Position numbers and translations under genes: made by a program | Part shown: positions 33,669 through 41,956 of the stretch, in pieces | How the letters are laid out: the number at the start of each line of letters is the position of its first letter | How positions within the stretch are numbered: position 1 is the stretch's first letter | Origin: Phycisphaerales bacterium | GTDB lineage: Bacteria > Planctomycetota > Phycisphaerae > Phycisphaerales > UBA1924 | Assembly: GCA_022072615.1 (NCBI GenBank) | Contig: JAJVHS010000015.1 | Location: 97,545-154,176, forward strand | DNA length: 56,632 nt | Direction of reading: 5' to 3' | The notes under the pieces: model-generated | What the model was told of the DNA's origin: nothing | The model's input: only the letters and a program-made list of their open reading frames with translations | The model's database searches: none

Positions 33669-35408
33669 ATGGAGGGCGGACATCCGGATCCAAACGGGGC
33701 GATCGATCCGGCGCCGTGTCACGACGCGGGCGGGAGCACCGGGTCCGCCTGGGATTTCTTCACAGGCTTTGGCAGCTACCGGCCGCGCACGCACTGCATG
33801 GTGACCGCGGGCGGCGAGCCGGACTGGCCGTGGATCGCGACCGTGGTCATCCTGACGGCCGCGGTCATCACGGCGTATGCCCGGATTTACGTCTTCTGGC
33901 GCCGGTCGTACCTGGAGGTTGATTCGTGCGACCGCAACCGCAAGCTGATGGACCTTGCCCGGATCTTCGCGTGGTGCGCGCTGTGCGGGTACGCCATGTC
34001 GATCCTGGCGTTCGTGTGGCCGGCGTACAGGCTGCTGGCGGTGATGCTCGGTGTGCTGGCGTTCCACTCGTGGCGGTTTGCGTGGAGCATCAACGACTTC
34101 AAGGTGTCGTTCTCGGCGCGCAAGTTCGAGCGCGAGCTGCGTGAATCGCAGCGGGTGCGAACCGAGGAGCTGGAATCGCTGGTGGCCAAGCGGACGGCGG
34201 AGCTGGAACTCGCCCGCCGCGAGGCGGACGAGGCCAACCACGCCAAGAGCCTTTTTCTCGCGAACATGAGCCACGAGATCCGCACGCCGATGACGGCCAT
34301 CCTGGGCTTCAGCGAGCTGCTCCGCACCGAAGAGATGGACGGCGATGACAAGCACCAGTACCTGGACACCGTCCGCCGCCACGGCGAGCACTTGCTGGCG
34401 GTGATCAACGACATCCTGGACATCGCGAAGATCGAAGCGGGCGAGCTCAGGATCGAGCGCATCCCGTGCTCGGCCGTGCAGACCGTCGAGGATGTGTGCT
34501 CGCTGCTCTACCCCCGGGCGGCGGGCAAGGGCGTCGCGCTGCGGTCGACGCTGTCGGCGGGCTTCCCGCACCGGATCGTCTCAGACCCGACGCGTCTGCG
34601 GCAGATCCTGATCAACCTGGTCGGCAACGCCGTGAAGTTCACCTCGCAGGGTTCGGTCACGATCGAGTGCTCGGTGGAGCCGCGCTCGCCGCAGCCGGGC
34701 GACGCGTGCACCGTTCGGTTCGACGTGCGTGACACGGGGATCGGGATGACTCCCGAGCAGGTCGGCGGGCTGTTCAAGCCCTTCACGCAGGGCGACATGA
34801 GCACCACGCGACGGTTCGGCGGGACGGGGCTGGGGCTGGCGATCTCGCGCCGGCTCGCGGAAGCGATGGGCGGCGTGCTCACGGTGCAATCCGACGTCGA
34901 TCGCGGCAGCACGTTCTCGCTGCTGCTGCCGACCAGGCGGGCCAGCGCGGGCGAGGAGGAAGTCGACAAGGCGCAGGCCGCGCCGGCGCGACGGGCATTC
35001 CGCGAGGGCGACCGCATCCTGCTTGCGGAGGATGGCCCTGACAACAGGCGGCTGCTGACGACGATTCTGGAGCGCGCAGGCGCGTGTGTGGACGCCGTCG
35101 GGGACGGCCAGGAGGCCGTGGCGGCGGTGGGCCGGGCGATGCGGGCCAACCGCCCGTACGACCTGGTCCTGCTCGACGTCGACATGCCGGTGATGGACGG
35201 GCTGGCGGCGGCATCGGCGATCCGCGGCATGAACTATCGGGGCGCGATGATCGCGGTTACCGCGCACGCGCTGATCGATGATGCGCACCGGTGCCGTGCC
35301 GCGGGTTTTGATGCGCACCTTCCGAAGCCTGTCAACCGCGCGTCGCTCGTCGAGCAGTGCATCTCGGTGATGTCGGTCACCGGCCGCAGCGGCCGGGCCG
35401 CGGCATAG
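33669..35408 (+). CDS. Hybrid sensor histidine kinase with receiver domain
   Basis: A protein of 579 residues; ATG with AGGGGA upstream. Three membrane helices (about 54-74, 97-117, 118-136) are followed by a coiled coil (about 150-190), a HisKA domain with the phosphorylated His202 (NMSHEIRTPMTAIL), and a HATPase domain with NLVGNAVKFTSQG, DTGIGMTPEQV and GGTGLGLAIS. A C-terminal receiver (about 450-570) has the phosphoacceptor Asp in LVLLDVDMPVMDG and the conserved Lys in LPKPVN. There is almost no periplasmic loop, so it probably senses the membrane or the cytosol. No separate response regulator is adjacent. Confidence 0.93.
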   Translation: MEGGHPDPNGAIDPAPCHDAGGSTGSAWDFFTGFGSYRPRTHCMVTAGGEPDWPWIATVVILTAAVITAYARIYVFWRRSYLEVDSCDRNRKLMDLARIFAWCALCGYAMSILAFVWPAYRLLAVMLGVLAFHSWRFAWSINDFKVSFSARKFERELRESQRVRTEELESLVAKRTAELELARREADEANHAKSLFLANMSHEIRTPMTAILGFSELLRTEEMDGDDKHQYLDTVRRHGEHLLAVINDILDIAKIEAGELRIERIPCSAVQTVEDVCSLLYPRAAGKGVALRSTLSAGFPHRIVSDPTRLRQILINLVGNAVKFTSQGSVTIECSVEPRSPQPGDACTVRFDVRDTGIGMTPEQVGGLFKPFTQGDMSTTRRFGGTGLGLAISRRLAEAMGGVLTVQSDVDRGSTFSLLLPTRRASAGEEEVDKAQAAPARRAFREGDRILLAEDGPDNRRLLTTILERAGACVDAVGDGQEAVAAVGRAMRANRPYDLVLLDVDMPVMDGLAAASAIRGMNYRGAMIAVTAHALIDDAHRCRAAGFDAHLPKPVNRASLVEQCISVMSVTGRSGRAAA

Positions 35409-35426
35409 CCGTTCTCGCGCCGACCA

Positions 35427-36311
35427 TCACGCCGGGGGCTTCTGCACCAGCATCCGCAGCTGCAGCCGGGCCATTGGGTGGCTCGCGCCCTCCCATGACT
35501 CGTTGTACAGGGTGACCATGCCCAGCGGCGTCAGCAGCGAATCGAGGCGCTGCGGCGACATGGGACTGGGGTGCATGTGGTCGCGGTAGTCCATCAGGTC
35601 GACGAGCAGCCACAGGTACCCGCCGGGCCGCAGGATGCGGAAGATCTGGTTGACGACCAGCGCGGGTTCGTCGGTGTGATCGAGGCAGTTCTCGGCGATC
35701 ACAAGGTCCGCGCTCGCCGAGCACAGCGGGATCGATTCCCCGCAGGCCGACAGGTGGACGATGCCGCGCCCGAGGGCGGCGGCGGGCATGAGGTTGCAGG
35801 CCATGTAGCCGTCGGCAAGCGGGTCGATCGCGACCGCCGAACGGAAGCGGCGGAATGCGCAGCACGGGATGGGTCCGCCGCCGATCTCGACCACGTCGCG
35901 ACCGGCGCACCACTGGTCCATCGGCGCCCCGCGGTCGAGCGCGAGGCGATCGGCAAGCTCGTTGAGGCGGGTGATCTGCCAGGTGCTGAAAACTTCAACA
36001 AACCGCGGGCCGTGGGCGGGGTCGCTGCCGGCGACGGCCGCGATCCAGTACTCGAGCTCGTCGCGGTACTTGAGCGTGGCCGCGTGATCGACATCGCCGC
36101 CGGGCGAATACGCTGAACCATCGGCCCCGCCGCGCCAGACAGCGCCGTGCCGGGCCTGTCGCTGCTGCGCGGCCCGGAACTCGCCCACGGCGGACTCCAG
36201 GCGGGCGACGGACTGCTGGAGGTCCCACACGGCGGGCCGGAGGGCGCGGCGGACGGCGGCCTTCAGGAGGCCCCGCAGGCCGGTTTCCGTTGGATGTGCC
36301 TTGTCGGTCAC
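35427..36311 (-). CDS. SAM-dependent methyltransferase, class I
   Basis: A protein of 294 residues. The GTG start (36311) has GGAG 7 nt upstream and is preferred over an ATG inside the preceding gene region. An N-terminal helical part (about 1-60) precedes a methyltransferase core: DVVEIGGGPIPCCAF (SAM motif I), VAIDPLADGYM (acidic loop), ADLVIAENCLDHTDEP and ILRPGGYLWLLVDLMDY. The layout resembles methyltransferase-11/glycan-modifying members. The substrate is unknown. It lies 41 nt after the Fur-like gene on the same strand. Confidence 0.82.
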   Translation of the reverse strand: MTDKAHPTETGLRGLLKAAVRRALRPAVWDLQQSVARLESAVGEFRAAQQRQARHGAVWRGGADGSAYSPGGDVDHAATLKYRDELEYWIAAVAGSDPAHGPRFVEVFSTWQITRLNELADRLALDRGAPMDQWCAGRDVVEIGGGPIPCCAFRRFRSAVAIDPLADGYMACNLMPAAALGRGIVHLSACGESIPLCSASADLVIAENCLDHTDEPALVVNQIFRILRPGGYLWLLVDLMDYRDHMHPSPMSPQRLDSLLTPLGMVTLYNESWEGASHPMARLQLRMLVQKPPA

Positions 36312-36352
36312 GTTCGGACTCCGCCCCTTCCGGGGACAGCGGCACCGGTTGG

Positions 36353-36838
36353 TCATCGACCGATGGCGAAGACCTGGAATCGATGGCCTTTGGCCTCGAG
36401 GCCCAGGCGCTCGCACAACGCCGCCCGGATGGCCACCAGTTCGGGAACATCAATGGGAATGATCTGCCGGGTATCCACGCGGATGAGCAGGTCGCTGGGC
36501 TTGCTGCCGTAGACGAGCTGGTAGTGCGACTGCTCCTGGTCAAAGAGCACGCGCTGGATGATCCCAGCCTCCTGGAGCAGCCTGATCGTGCGGTAGACGG
36601 TCGCCTTGCTCACGCGCAGCGGCCCCTTGCGCAGCTCCTCGATCAGCCTTTCGACCTCGAAGATACCGTCGAAGCGGATCACCGAGTCAAGGATGTGCGC
36701 CCGCTCGGGCGTGTACTTGAGGCCCTCGGACTTGAGCTTGCGGCGGAAGACCGAGCACAGCGGCTCGATGATCTCGAGATCCTCGGCGGCGGGCGGCTCA
36801 TCTCGCGATGGGAGGGGTTGCTTCGACCCGGGGGACAT
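36353..36838 (-). CDS. Fur-fold regulator lacking the usual metal-binding motifs
   Basis: A protein of 161 residues. The winged helix (about 41-98) is typical of Fur: GLKYTPERAHILDSVI, VERLIEEL and RVSKATVYRTIRLLQEAGII. In the dimerisation half, the HHHDH-like regulatory site of Fur is replaced by QSHYQLVYG (residues 103-111), and the CXXC structural zinc sites are absent; the only cysteines are at about 28 and 142. It may therefore bind metal differently or not at all. The next gene is a methyltransferase, and the divergent gene is a polytopic membrane protein. Confidence 0.82.
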   Translation of the reverse strand: MSPGSKQPLPSRDEPPAAEDLEIIEPLCSVFRRKLKSEGLKYTPERAHILDSVIRFDGIFEVERLIEELRKGPLRVSKATVYRTIRLLQEAGIIQRVLFDQEQSHYQLVYGSKPSDLLIRVDTRQIIPIDVPELVAIRAALCERLGLEAKGHRFQVFAIGR

Positions 36839-36900
36839 CTTCGTATCCTACCCCTCGGCGGCGTCGCCGGAGTGTTGATCAATCGGAGGGTTTGAGCGGC

Positions 36901-39174
36901 ATGGCGCAGGGCCGACCAGAGGAACCGACCGCGAACCAGCCCGGCGGGGGACGGCTCGGCGTTGACCGCCTCCTGTGGATCCTGGTGGCGATTGCGTCAA
37001 CGCTGGCGGTGCTGGCGCTGGTGAGTTCTTCATCACTCCGCAACCCGCAGAACGCCGGCGCCATCCTGTGGACGTTGTGGTACTCGGGTCCGCCGGCCGC
37101 GATGTATCTCGTCGCGTCGATCGGGTGGGGGATGGGAGCGGCGTGGGCGCTGCGGAAACTGACCGGGCGGCCCGGATCCGGCGACATCGCGGTGCTCGCG
37201 GTCGGGCTGGGCGTGTCGATCATGCTCACGCTCAGCCACGCCCTTGGCGCGTCGGGCGCGCTGGGGGGAGCATTCGGGATATCCGGCCGCGCCTGGGCGT
37301 ACGCCCCGATCGCCCTCGGGGCGGCGATCGCGGTCGTTCCGGCGATCATCGCGCTCCAGCGGGGGGTGGACGGAGATTCGCTGCTCGCGCCCTTGGGGTG
37401 GTCGGGCCGCATCCCGATCGCGGCGGCGTGGATCTGCGGGTCGGTCGTCCTGGTGGTCGCCGCCTGCAACCCGCCCGGCGCGCTGTGGAGCAGCGAGTTC
37501 GGCGGGTACGACGCGCTCAGCTATCACCTCCAACTGCCGCGGGAGTGGCTCGAGAGCGGCGTGCTGCGGCCGGTGCACCACAACGTCTACTCGTACCTGC
37601 CCGGCTACGTGGAGGCGGCGTTCATGCACCTGGGCGCGATGTCGGGCGCCCGGGACCTGATCGCGGGCGACGGGGAGGTGTTGATTTCGGCCCAGCTTCT
37701 CTGCGCGGGCTGGACGGTGCTCGCGGCGTGGGCCGCGGGAAGGTTCGCGAGGTCGGCGGCGCTTGCGATCGGGGTGTCCGAGCCCGCCGCCGAGGTGGGG
37801 TCGTCGGTCGGCGCGGCGGTTTCGATCACGCTGCCCTGGCTGATCGTGGTCGGGTCGCTCGCGTACAACGAGAGCGCGATGGTGCTGCTGATCGCGGCCG
37901 CAAGCGCCGTTGCGATGGGCGGCGGGGCCGAGCCGCGCGGCGCATCGCCGGACCGGGCCGGGCTCCTGAAGCGGGGATTGATCTGCGGCTGGATGGTCGG
38001 CGTCGCGTGCGGGGTCAAGCCTACCGCGATCTTCATGGGCGCGCCGATCGTCGGTATGTTCCTGGTGTTCGGCCAGCCGGCGCGGGTGTGGTGGATCGCG
38101 ACGCTGGGCGCGTGCGGCGCCGGCGCGGCCGCGATCGCGCCGTGGCTGATTCGTAATTGCGTGGAGTGCGGCAACCCCGTGTTCCCGCAGTTGGCGGGCG
38201 TGTTCGGATCGGGCCACTGGTCCGCCGAGCAGGTTGCCCGGTACGCGAGTGCCCACCACTTCGACGGCGGAGTGGTTGACCGGCTGAAGCTGCTGGTGCT
38301 GGCCGATGAGTCCGACCCGGCCGGAGCGCGTCACCGCGGACTCGCCCACCCGCAGTGGGGGCTGCTCGTGCCGGTTGCCGCGGCGGCGACGGTGTGCCTG
38401 GCGGCGCTGCGGCCGTCGCGCAGGGTGGCGATGCTGCTCGGCGGTGCCGGGTTGATCCAGCTCGCGGCGTGGCTTGTGCTGACGCACATCCAGTCGAGGT
38501 TCCTGCTGCCGCTGCTGGTGCCCGCGGTCGGCGCCATCGGCGGGCTGATCGCGATCGGCGCCGACCAGCGGTTCTCGTCGGTGGGGCGTGGGTCGCGGAA
38601 CTGGCCGAGGTGGTCGGGATCGATCGTGGCGGCCGGGCTGTGGTCGATGGCGCCCGCGGGCGCATATCTCGTGCACCGCTACCTGCTCGAAGGTCCGCCC
38701 GGCGGCGGGCCCAACACGCTGCTGACGCTCGGTCCTGGCGCCTTCTCGGGGTCGATCGGCCGTTCGCTCTACGACCAGATGACCGAGGACGAGCGGCGTG
38801 AGTTCCTCGCCGACGCGGGGTCGACGGTGTACGCCAATTTCACCGGCCGCAAGAACGATGTGCTGTACCTGGTCGCGGAGGCGACGCCGCTCTATTACAC
38901 GGGGCGCGTGATCTACAACACGACGTACGACCGGTGGCTGCTGGGCGAGGCGGTCCGGGCGGACCCCGACAACCCCGGGCGGTGGATCGACGCCCTGCGG
39001 TCGCGCGGCGTTACGCGCGTGCTGGTCAACTTCCACGAGCTCGACCGGCTGACGCGGTCGGGATGGGCGGACCCCGCGGTCACGCCGGGCGTCATCGACC
39101 GATCGCTCGCGCAATTCGCCCAGGTCGAGAGGAGCTGGGACGACGGCGCGATCGTGCTGTTCCGGTTGAGGTGA
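36901..39174 (+). CDS. Polytopic membrane protein, probable glycosyltransferase-like
   Basis: A protein of 757 residues; ATG with GGAGGG about 10 nt upstream. At least twelve membrane helices lie between residues 25 and 610. An early periplasmic loop carries FGGYDALSYHLQLPREWL and HNVYSYLPGYVEA, which resemble the acidic first loop of GT-C enzymes. The soluble C-terminus (about 620-757) has TRVLVNFHELDRL. It is probably a lipid-linked sugar transferase, but no catalytic residue can be assigned with certainty. It converges on the NIF3 gene with a 3-nt gap. Confidence 0.7.
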   Translation: MAQGRPEEPTANQPGGGRLGVDRLLWILVAIASTLAVLALVSSSSLRNPQNAGAILWTLWYSGPPAAMYLVASIGWGMGAAWALRKLTGRPGSGDIAVLAVGLGVSIMLTLSHALGASGALGGAFGISGRAWAYAPIALGAAIAVVPAIIALQRGVDGDSLLAPLGWSGRIPIAAAWICGSVVLVVAACNPPGALWSSEFGGYDALSYHLQLPREWLESGVLRPVHHNVYSYLPGYVEAAFMHLGAMSGARDLIAGDGEVLISAQLLCAGWTVLAAWAAGRFARSAALAIGVSEPAAEVGSSVGAAVSITLPWLIVVGSLAYNESAMVLLIAAASAVAMGGGAEPRGASPDRAGLLKRGLICGWMVGVACGVKPTAIFMGAPIVGMFLVFGQPARVWWIATLGACGAGAAAIAPWLIRNCVECGNPVFPQLAGVFGSGHWSAEQVARYASAHHFDGGVVDRLKLLVLADESDPAGARHRGLAHPQWGLLVPVAAAATVCLAALRPSRRVAMLLGGAGLIQLAAWLVLTHIQSRFLLPLLVPAVGAIGGLIAIGADQRFSSVGRGSRNWPRWSGSIVAAGLWSMAPAGAYLVHRYLLEGPPGGGPNTLLTLGPGAFSGSIGRSLYDQMTEDERREFLADAGSTVYANFTGRKNDVLYLVAEATPLYYTGRVIYNTTYDRWLLGEAVRADPDNPGRWIDALRSRGVTRVLVNFHELDRLTRSGWADPAVTPGVIDRSLAQFAQVERSWDDGAIVLFRLR

Positions 39175-39177
39175 CGT

Positions 39178-40329
39178 TCAGACCGCGACCAGCGGGTCGA
39201 GGTCGACCGCGCTGACCTCGAACGCCACGGAGGGCAGCGATTTCCTCAGGCGCTGCGCGAGCCGCGGCAGGTACCCGCGTTCGGTGGCGGTGTGCCCGGC
39301 GAGCACGACGGCCATCCCGCTGTGGATCGTCTCGATCACCTCGTGATGCTTCATCTCGCCGGTGATGAACACCTCGCAGCCCTCGCTGCGGGCCGCCGCG
39401 GCCTGGCCCGCCCCAGCGCCGCACACCACGCCGGCGTGCGTCAGCGGGGCGTCGGTCGGTGACGCGACGAGCACCGTCGGCGTCCCGCCCGGCGTTCGGA
39501 GGAACTCCTTCACGCGCTGCGCGATCTGCCGCGCGGTCGCCGGCTGATCGAGCACCACGCGCCGGCCCGGACCCAGGTTCCGAGAGGGCTGCGGGATCAG
39601 GTCGTAGACGTCGATCGCGGGGGTCTGGTACGGGTGGAACTGGCGGAGCGTGGCGAGCACCAGCGGCAGGCTCGCACGGCTGCACACCATCTCCAGGCGG
39701 AGCTCGGACACGTGCTCGAGGCGTCCGGGCTGGCCGATGACCGGCGAGGACTTCTCATCGCCGAGGAAGGTCCCGGTGCCGGGCACGGCGAACGAGCACA
39801 CGGAATAGTTGCCGATCAGACCGGCGCCGGCGGTCGCGAGCGCCTGGCGCATCTTGTCGGCGTCGGCCTGCGGGAGAAAGGTGACGATCTTGCACTCCTG
39901 CGTCGGCTGGCGGAGTGCCCGCGGGGACAGGGCGCGGCAGTCGCCGGCGATCTTGCCCGGCGTGGTCGAACCGGACACGCCCTCGCACAGCCAATCGGTC
40001 ATGCACCCGTCAGCGTTGTCGAGGCTGGTGTGCGGCGAGTACACCGCGATATCGGACCTGATCGCGGCGGTGAGCAGCCGCTCCTTGGGCGTCGCGTCGG
40101 TGACGCGCTTGACCGGGTCCCAGATCGGCGGGTGGTAGGAGATGATCGCCGCGGCGCCGCGCGCCAGCGCCTCGTCGAGGACCTGTTGTGTCAGGTCGAT
40201 CGTGAGCACCACCGGGCCGTCAAGGGCCCGCGACGGGCGGCCCACCGCGAGGCCGACGCGGTCCCACGATTCGGCGAGTTCCAGTGGGGCGATTGCCTGG
40301 AGTGCGTCGATCAGGTTCTGGACGATCAC
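39178..40329 (-). CDS. NIF3/DUF34-family dinuclear metal protein
   Basis: A protein of 383 residues; GTG start with GGGAGG 6 nt upstream. N-terminal VQNLIDALQAIAPLELAESWDRVGL and IISYHPPIWDPVKRV, and C-terminal EVFITGEMKHHEVIE and VLAGHTATERGYLP, form the NIF3 metal site. A middle insert domain (about 145-270) of the YqfO/CutA-like type is present (YSVCSFAVPGTGTF, then GRLEHVSELRLEM). The family is widespread, forms hexameric rings and has been linked to metal handling or GTP cyclohydrolase-like activity; its role is still unsettled. Downstream of the GT39-like gene by 29 nt. Confidence 0.9.
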   Translation of the reverse strand: MIVQNLIDALQAIAPLELAESWDRVGLAVGRPSRALDGPVVLTIDLTQQVLDEALARGAAAIISYHPPIWDPVKRVTDATPKERLLTAAIRSDIAVYSPHTSLDNADGCMTDWLCEGVSGSTTPGKIAGDCRALSPRALRQPTQECKIVTFLPQADADKMRQALATAGAGLIGNYSVCSFAVPGTGTFLGDEKSSPVIGQPGRLEHVSELRLEMVCSRASLPLVLATLRQFHPYQTPAIDVYDLIPQPSRNLGPGRRVVLDQPATARQIAQRVKEFLRTPGGTPTVLVASPTDAPLTHAGVVCGAGAGQAAAARSEGCEVFITGEMKHHEVIETIHSGMAVVLAGHTATERGYLPRLAQRLRKSLPSVAFEVSAVDLDPLVAV

Positions 40330-40358
40330 GCGTGTCCTCCCGTCGTAAGTCAGGAAGA

Positions 40359-41912
40359 CTAGCGCTCCAGCGGACCTTGATGGGCGGCATTCAGCGGGGC
40401 GAAGCGGTAAACCTGCAAACCAAGGAAGTCACTCCGGGTGGGGTGTCCCAGGCCCGCCTCGAGCAGGTGAATCGCATGGGGCGGGTACCCGAACCAGAAC
40501 GGGTTGTTGATGAAAAAAACGGGTGCCCCCGGACGCTGGCGGCGGAGGTTCTGGACGTCCCGGAAGGTGTCATGCTGCCAGTTGAGTTCGACGAGCTTGC
40601 CCGGCGTGGAGTAGTACTCCAGCGGCAGCAGCGGGCAGCATGACGCGATGATCGGCGGGTCGCCGGTCGACGCGGATTCGCGGATGAACGCCGCGGCCGA
40701 CCGCCAGTCGGGGTTGGGATTCATCACCGTGCTCTTGTCCGCGCGCCAGGTCACCGCGGCGAGGGATGAAGCCAGGCCGAGGGCCACCAGCACGCCGGCG
40801 AGCGGCGGGCGAAGGACGCCTGCTTGGGTCGCTCCCAGGGCGATGGCGCAGATAAACCAAGGGAACACGACGAGCATGTTGCGGTCCTGGTAGACGTGCG
40901 GCCCGGTTTCGCCCGCGGCGGCGTATGCGGCCCACGCCAGCAGAAGGCCCACGATGGGCGTCCAGAGGCACGCCAGGACAAGTCGCCCGGTCGCCGAACG
41001 CCGCAGCGCCAGGCACCCCAGCACGAGCGCCGGTCCGACGACGGCGCCGTAGATGCCGATCCACAGGAGCCACTTGGCGGCGCGGATGAGGACGAGGGCG
41101 TTCCCGGTCGGGTACCAGATGAAGAGCAGTTCCGCGATCCGCGCAAGGTCCGGAGCGGCAAGGTACCAGCGGCTGAGCTCGTCCACGTGCTCGGCTTTGA
41201 AGATCAGCAGGGGCGAGAGCATCACGAGCGCGATCAGGATCGACCCGCCCAGCAGCTTGAGCCGGCGAGCGGCGGCCGCGCGTGACTGCGGCGTGGATCG
41301 GTCGGCCGACAGCAGTGCGACGGCGCCGCCGATCCACGCTGGGATTACGACCAAGCCCGCCTGCCAGCTCGTGAGCAGGCCCAGCGCCGACCAGATGGCG
41401 GCTCCGAACGCGTCCGTCCAGCGGCCCTTCGTCAGCAGCGCGTCGGTCTGGACCACGGCGAGGATCCCCAGCAGCATCACGAGCATGTTGTTCTTGGCTT
41501 CGCACGAGTACCACGCGTGCACCGGCGAAACCAGCAACAGGGCCGCGGCGAGGCGAGCGGGGCCCGGGCCGAAACGGGCGTGCATCCAGCGGTACAGAAC
41601 GGTAATGGACGCCAGACCGAACAGCAGCGAGGGAAGGCGGATTGAGAATTCCGAATCGCCGATCACCGAGATCCACGCGTACATGAACGCGTTGTAAAGC
41701 GGGTTGTGGACGTCGTGCAGGAGCAGGGATTCGAGGTTCCCGGGCCGCAGCACGACCCGTGTTCGCCAGACCTCGTCGTACCAGAGGCTCTCGGTCAGGT
41801 GCGGGAGCCGGATCGCGACCGCGGCGACGACCAGCGCCGCCCATGCCGCGGCGCGGAGCCACCGCGGCCGTCGCGGCGATGAACCATCGGCATCATCGGG
41901 GCCCCCAATCAC
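40359..41912 (-). CDS. GT39-like membrane glycosyltransferase
   Basis: A protein of 517 residues with about ten to eleven membrane helices and GTG start. The first periplasmic loop has the acidic pair in HLTESLWYDEVWRTR typical of PMT/ArnT-type GT-C transferases, followed by VHNPLYNAFMYAWI and FSIRLPSLLFGL. The C-terminal soluble part (about 400-517) is a small globular domain. Such enzymes move sugars from polyprenyl phosphate carriers to protein or lipid. The acceptor cannot be inferred. Confidence 0.82.
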   Translation of the reverse strand: MIGGPDDADGSSPRRPRWLRAAAWAALVVAAVAIRLPHLTESLWYDEVWRTRVVLRPGNLESLLLHDVHNPLYNAFMYAWISVIGDSEFSIRLPSLLFGLASITVLYRWMHARFGPGPARLAAALLLVSPVHAWYSCEAKNNMLVMLLGILAVVQTDALLTKGRWTDAFGAAIWSALGLLTSWQAGLVVIPAWIGGAVALLSADRSTPQSRAAAARRLKLLGGSILIALVMLSPLLIFKAEHVDELSRWYLAAPDLARIAELLFIWYPTGNALVLIRAAKWLLWIGIYGAVVGPALVLGCLALRRSATGRLVLACLWTPIVGLLLAWAAYAAAGETGPHVYQDRNMLVVFPWFICAIALGATQAGVLRPPLAGVLVALGLASSLAAVTWRADKSTVMNPNPDWRSAAAFIRESASTGDPPIIASCCPLLPLEYYSTPGKLVELNWQHDTFRDVQNLRRQRPGAPVFFINNPFWFGYPPHAIHLLEAGLGHPTRSDFLGLQVYRFAPLNAAHQGPLER

Positions 41913-41956
41913 CGGTCCAGATTAGCAGGCCGGCCGGGGATGGACACGACCAGGGT

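Noticed and set aside
33988..35408. Separate response-regulator gene at the end of the kinase
   Set aside because: The receiver is in frame with the kinase without a stop or start between them, so it is a domain of one hybrid protein.
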